Positions 4,887 to 7,452 of a stretch of 7,452 nt of DNA are shown one piece after another. The notes below the pieces were generated by a model that worked only from the letters and a program-made list of their open reading frames with translations, searched no databases and was not told the origin of the DNA. The stretch is from an uncultured Collinsella sp. (GTDB taxonomy: Bacteria > Actinomycetota > Coriobacteriia > Coriobacteriales > Coriobacteriaceae). Numbering within the stretch: position 1 is the first letter of the stretch; each line of letters begins with the position of its first letter. The stretch is taken from positions 1-7,452 of the forward strand of contig CATWID010000073.1 of the NCBI GenBank assembly GCA_958350755.1, read 5' to 3'. The translations under genes and the position numbers were made by a program.

Positions 4887-6170
4887 TTAGTAGATGACGG
4901 GATCGGGGACGGTAGCATGCTCGACATGCGCGCCGAGCGCCTGCAGCTTTTCGACAAACTGCTCGTAGCCGCGCTTGATGTGATGGATAGCCGAAACCTC
5001 GGTCGTCCCGTCGGCGATCAAGCCCGCTACGACGAGGGCCGCTCCGCCGCGCAAATCGGGCGAGGTAACCTGTGCACCCGAGAAGCCCTTGACGCCATGA
5101 ATCATGGCATGATGGCTCTCGATACGAATGTCGGCACCCATGCGCACCAGCTCAGAGGCAAACATAAAGCGATTCTCGAAGATGTTCTCGGTAATAACGG
5201 AACTGCCGTCGGCAAGGGCGGAGAGCACCATAATCTGCGCCTGCATGTCGGTCGGGAAACCGGGGAACGGAAGCGTCTGGATGTCGACCGGCTTGATACG
5301 CTCGGCACGGTTCACATGGACGCCATCCTCGACGCGCTCGCAGTCGATACCCATGAGCTCCATCTTCTTGAGCACCATGCCCAAATGAATGGGGCAAAAG
5401 CCCGTGACATCGACACCGCGATCGTCCGCCATCAACGCACCGGCGACGATAAAGGTACCGGCCTCGATGCGGTCGCCCACCACGCGATGGATAACGGGAT
5501 GGAGCTCTTCCACGCCTTCGATAGTCACGACGGGCGTACCGGCGCCAACAATCTTGGCGCCCATCTCGTTGAGCATGTTGGCGAGATCGACGATCTCGGG
5601 CTCGCGGGCGGCATTGTCGATAACCGTGGTGCCCTGTGCGCGCACAGAGGCCATGATGAGATTCTCGGTCGCACCGACGCTGGCGAACTCGAGCGTGACG
5701 GTGGTACCGCGCAGACCTTGGGGCGCATTAGCGTTGATGTAACCGCGGGCGGTATCGAACTCAACGCCCAGGGCCTCAAGACCAAGAATGTGCATATCGA
5801 TCTTACGAGCACCCAGGTTGCAGCCGCCCGGCATGGCAATTTTGGCGCGATGGAAGCGGCCCAGCAGGGGCCCCATGACGGCGGTGGAAGCGCGCATCTT
5901 GGCAACGAGCTCGTAGGGGGCCTCCCATGAATCGACCTGAGAGGTATCAATCTCGAGCGTGTGCTCGTCGAGAACATCGATCGTAGCGCCCATGCCCTTG
6001 AGCACCTTGCCCATCACGTGGACATCGGAAATATCGGGCACGTTCTGCAGCGTCGTCTTGCCCGGCGCCAGAAGCGTTGCCGCCATGAGTTTGAGCGCGG
6101 AGTTCTTGGCGCCCGAGACGGGCACGGAGCCTCCGATGGCGTGGCCACCCTCAACGCGGATAATATCCAA
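4887..6170 (-). CDS. murA: UDP-N-acetylglucosamine 1-carboxyvinyltransferase (MurA)
   Basis: MurA transfers enolpyruvate from phosphoenolpyruvate to UDP-GlcNAc, the first committed step of peptidoglycan synthesis, in the cytosol. The 427-residue length is typical. Key residues are present: Lys22-Asn23 in the N-terminal AKN, Cys117 in PGGCNLGAR (the catalytic loop), Arg122, Asp308 in FPTD, Arg374 in PDLRGG and Arg400 in RGYE. Each is offset by 0-3 positions from E. coli Lys22, Cys115, Arg120, Asp305, Arg371 and Arg397. Cys117 is the residue alkylated by fosfomycin in the family; Asp there gives natural resistance in mycobacteria and Chlamydia, which is not the case here. The start is TTG at 6170: an in-frame TAG lies two codons upstream, and AAAGGG sits 6 bases before the TTG. 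It follows atpC after 88 bases holding a terminator-like hairpin, and is followed closely by the LCP gene. A second MurA paralogue elsewhere cannot be excluded. Confidence 0.97.
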   Translation of the reverse strand: MDIIRVEGGHAIGGSVPVSGAKNSALKLMAATLLAPGKTTLQNVPDISDVHVMGKVLKGMGATIDVLDEHTLEIDTSQVDSWEAPYELVAKMRASTAVMGPLLGRFHRAKIAMPGGCNLGARKIDMHILGLEALGVEFDTARGYINANAPQGLRGTTVTLEFASVGATENLIMASVRAQGTTVIDNAAREPEIVDLANMLNEMGAKIVGAGTPVVTIEGVEELHPVIHRVVGDRIEAGTFIVAGALMADDRGVDVTGFCPIHLGMVLKKMELMGIDCERVEDGVHVNRAERIKPVDIQTLPFPGFPTDMQAQIMVLSALADGSSVITENIFENRFMFASELVRMGADIRIESHHAMIHGVKGFSGAQVTSPDLRGGAALVVAGLIADGTTEVSAIHHIKRGYEQFVEKLQALGAHVEHATVPDPVIY

Positions 6171-6176
6171 GGTCTA

Positions 6177-6182
6177 CCCTTT
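6177..6182 (-). promoter_or_regulatory. Ribosome binding site supporting the TTG start of murA
   Basis: On the minus strand AAAGGG (6182 to 6177) stands 6 bases before TTG. One base further upstream begins the T-run of the hairpin at 6184-6222, so ribosome site and terminator tail are practically adjacent. Confidence 0.65.
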
Positions 6183-6183
6183 C

Positions 6184-6222
6184 AAAAAGCATGCCCGGGG
6201 TGGCTGGGCCATCCCGGGCATG
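6184..6222 (-). terminator. Intrinsic terminator or attenuator between atpC and murA
   Basis: On the minus strand a 15-pair stem with one mismatch (arms 6222-6208 and 6204-6190) and a 3-base loop has the 10-base arm CATGCCCGGG facing its exact complement. After G and C comes TTTTT (6188-6184). It lies 36 bases after the atpC stop codon and should end most ATP synthase transcripts. Only 13 bases separate it from the murA start, so it may also act as an attenuator for murA and the LCP gene. Confidence 0.88.
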
Positions 6223-6258
6223 ATGTGTTCGCAAATGGTCGAACGCTAAATCGTTTGA

Positions 6259-6651
6259 CTATTGGGCAAGCTTGAGCTTACACCATGCGATTTCATTATA
6301 GAGGTAGGCGCGGCGTGCATCATCCTCCGACAAATTACCCAGCTTCTCTTCAAAACCTTGAATATCAGCTTTAAGCTTGTCGGCATCGACGGTCGCCAAA
6401 TCGCAAGCGCGCTCGGCGAGAACGGTCACGACATCGTCCGCAACCTGGGCATAGCCGCCGGCCACGGCAAACGTGTGGTCGACAGTGCCCATGGCCTTAT
6501 CGGAAACGCGAACGTAACCGCGGTCGATCGTGCAGATCTCGCTGGAGTGAGCAGGCAGGACGCCAAACTCGCCATCCGTGGACGGAATCGACACAAACGC
6601 AGCGTCGCCCTCATAGGCGCAGCTCACGGGGCACACGATGCGGATACGCAT
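6259..6651 (-). CDS. atpC: F1Fo ATP synthase epsilon subunit
   Basis: The epsilon subunit is part of the rotating central stalk of F1 on the cytoplasmic face of the membrane. It couples proton flow to catalysis and can inhibit ATP hydrolysis. The 130-residue product has an N-terminal beta-sandwich domain (about 1-85) with the family motif GEFGVLPAHS (27-36) and VAGGYAQV (63-70). The rest (about 86-130) fits the two-helix C-terminal domain. Its length is normal. The ATG at 6651 is 3 bases after the atpD stop codon, and a GGGGGAG ribosome site lies within the end of atpD, so translation of the two genes is probably coupled. It is the last gene of the ATP synthase operon, followed by the hairpin at 6184-6222. 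Confidence 0.95.
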   Translation of the reverse strand: MRIRIVCPVSCAYEGDAAFVSIPSTDGEFGVLPAHSSEICTIDRGYVRVSDKAMGTVDHTFAVAGGYAQVADDVVTVLAERACDLATVDADKLKADIQGFEEKLGNLSEDDARRAYLYNEIAWCKLKLAQ

Positions 6652-6654
6652 AAC

Positions 6655-7452
6655 CTACTTCTCCCCCATCTTGCGGGCGCGCTCGCGCACGTCTTCAATC
6701 GTGGAAGCATAGCGGAAAGCCTGCTCGGGCAGGTCATCGGCCTTGCCGTCGACAATCTCGGCGAAAGAGCGGACGGTATCCTCGACGCGGACGTAGACAC
6801 CGGGGTTGCCGGTGAACTTCTCGGCGACGTGGAAGGACTGCGAGAGGAACTGCTGAATCTTACGGGCACGGTTGACCGTAAGGCGCTGCTCCTCGGACAG
6901 CTCGTCCATACCCAGAATGGCGATGATGTCCTGAAGGTCGGAGTACTCCTGCAGGAGCTCCTGGACCTTGACGGCGACACGGTAGTGCTCCTCGCCGACG
7001 ATCGAGGGATCGAGAGCGTCGGAGGAAGATGCGAGCGGGTCGATAGCCGGGAACAGGCCAAGCGACGAAATGCTACGCGAAAGAACCGTGGTGGCGTCGA
7101 GGTGCGTAAACGTCGTGGCAGGCGCCGGGTCGGTCAGGTCGTCTGCGGGGACGTAGACAGCCTGGACGGAGGTAATGGAGCCCGTCTTGGTCGAGGTAAT
7201 GCGCTCCTGGAGGTCGCCCATCTCGGTTGCCAGCGTGGGCTGGTAACCAACGGCGGACGGCATACGGCCCAGCAGTGCGGAAACCTCGGAACCTGCCTGG
7301 GAGAAGCGGAAGATGTTGTCGATGAACAGCAGAACGTCCTGGCCGCGATCGCGGAAGTACTCAGCGGTGGTAAGGCCGGCCAGACCGATGCGCAGACGCG
7401 CTCCGGGCGGCTCGTTCATCTGACCATAGACCAAGCAGGTCTTGTCGATAAC
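6655..7452 (-). CDS. atpD: F1Fo ATP synthase beta subunit, C-terminal part (runs off window)
   Basis: These are the last 265 residues of the catalytic beta subunit of F1, which makes ATP at the alpha-beta interface. GQMNEPPGAR is present and contains the catalytic Glu. The Walker B strand VLLFIDNIFRF follows, then SALLGRMPSAVGYQPTL and the DELSEEQ segment near the C-terminal helical domain, which corresponds to the DELSEED lever. The Walker A P-loop lies outside the right edge. The frame is open to base 7452; the TTG codon at 7434 is an internal leucine, not a start. atpC follows 3 bases after the stop codon. Everything visible is as expected for a working subunit. Confidence 0.97.
   Translation of the reverse strand, partial: VIDKTCLVYGQMNEPPGARLRIGLAGLTTAEYFRDRGQDVLLFIDNIFRFSQAGSEVSALLGRMPSAVGYQPTLATEMGDLQERITSTKTGSITSVQAVYVPADDLTDPAPATTFTHLDATTVLSRSISSLGLFPAIDPLASSSDALDPSIVGEEHYRVAVKVQELLQEYSDLQDIIAILGMDELSEEQRLTVNRARKIQQFLSQSFHVAEKFTGNPGVYVRVEDTVRSFAEIVDGKADDLPEQAFRYASTIEDVRERARKMGEK

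Noticed and set aside
4917..5930. A 337-codon plus-strand open frame inside murA
   Set aside because: It is a shadow of the clearly identified murA gene; the product is rich in His, Gly and Asp with no family motif.

Overview
The window reads as one ordinary, densely coded stretch of a bacterial chromosome with high G+C (third codon positions rich in G/C, long antisense open frames). Gene content and protein character best fit the Coriobacteriia, probably a Collinsella-like gut actinobacterium. This is inferred from protein resemblance and the order atpD-atpC-murA-LCP, with no database search. I see no mobile element, CRISPR array, tRNA or rRNA.

Layout. Bases 1-540 (minus) hold the first 180 codons of a phosphoglucomutase/phosphomannomutase family gene that runs off the left edge. 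Bases 699-2025 (minus) hold a two-gene operon: a DtxR/MntR-family metal-dependent repressor followed 10 bases later by a homocysteine S-methyltransferase domain protein, ending in an intrinsic terminator at about 665-692. Divergent from it, peptidase T (pepT) runs from 2146 to 3393 on the plus strand. The shared 120-base intergenic space carries a perfect inverted repeat (2079-2098) placed over the -35 zones of two candidate divergent promoters.

Bases 3394-3644 form a convergent termination zone with three hairpins. One of them is nested in a larger imperfect inverted repeat of about 86-104 bases. On its far side, reading leftwards on the minus strand from the right edge, come atpD (3' part), atpC, murA and an LCP-family (LytR-CpsA-Psr) cell-wall ligase. 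A strong intrinsic-terminator-like hairpin lies between atpC and murA, with its U-tract one base from the murA ribosome binding site. murA starts with TTG.

Functionally, the right half joins the end of the F1Fo ATP synthase operon to two envelope genes: MurA makes the first committed peptidoglycan precursor, and the LCP protein attaches polymers to peptidoglycan. The left half links a metal-responsive repressor with a zinc-dependent methyltransferase and a divergent metallo-tripeptidase. A common metal or amino-acid theme there is plausible but unproven. No undescribed system was found; the points worth checking are regulatory.
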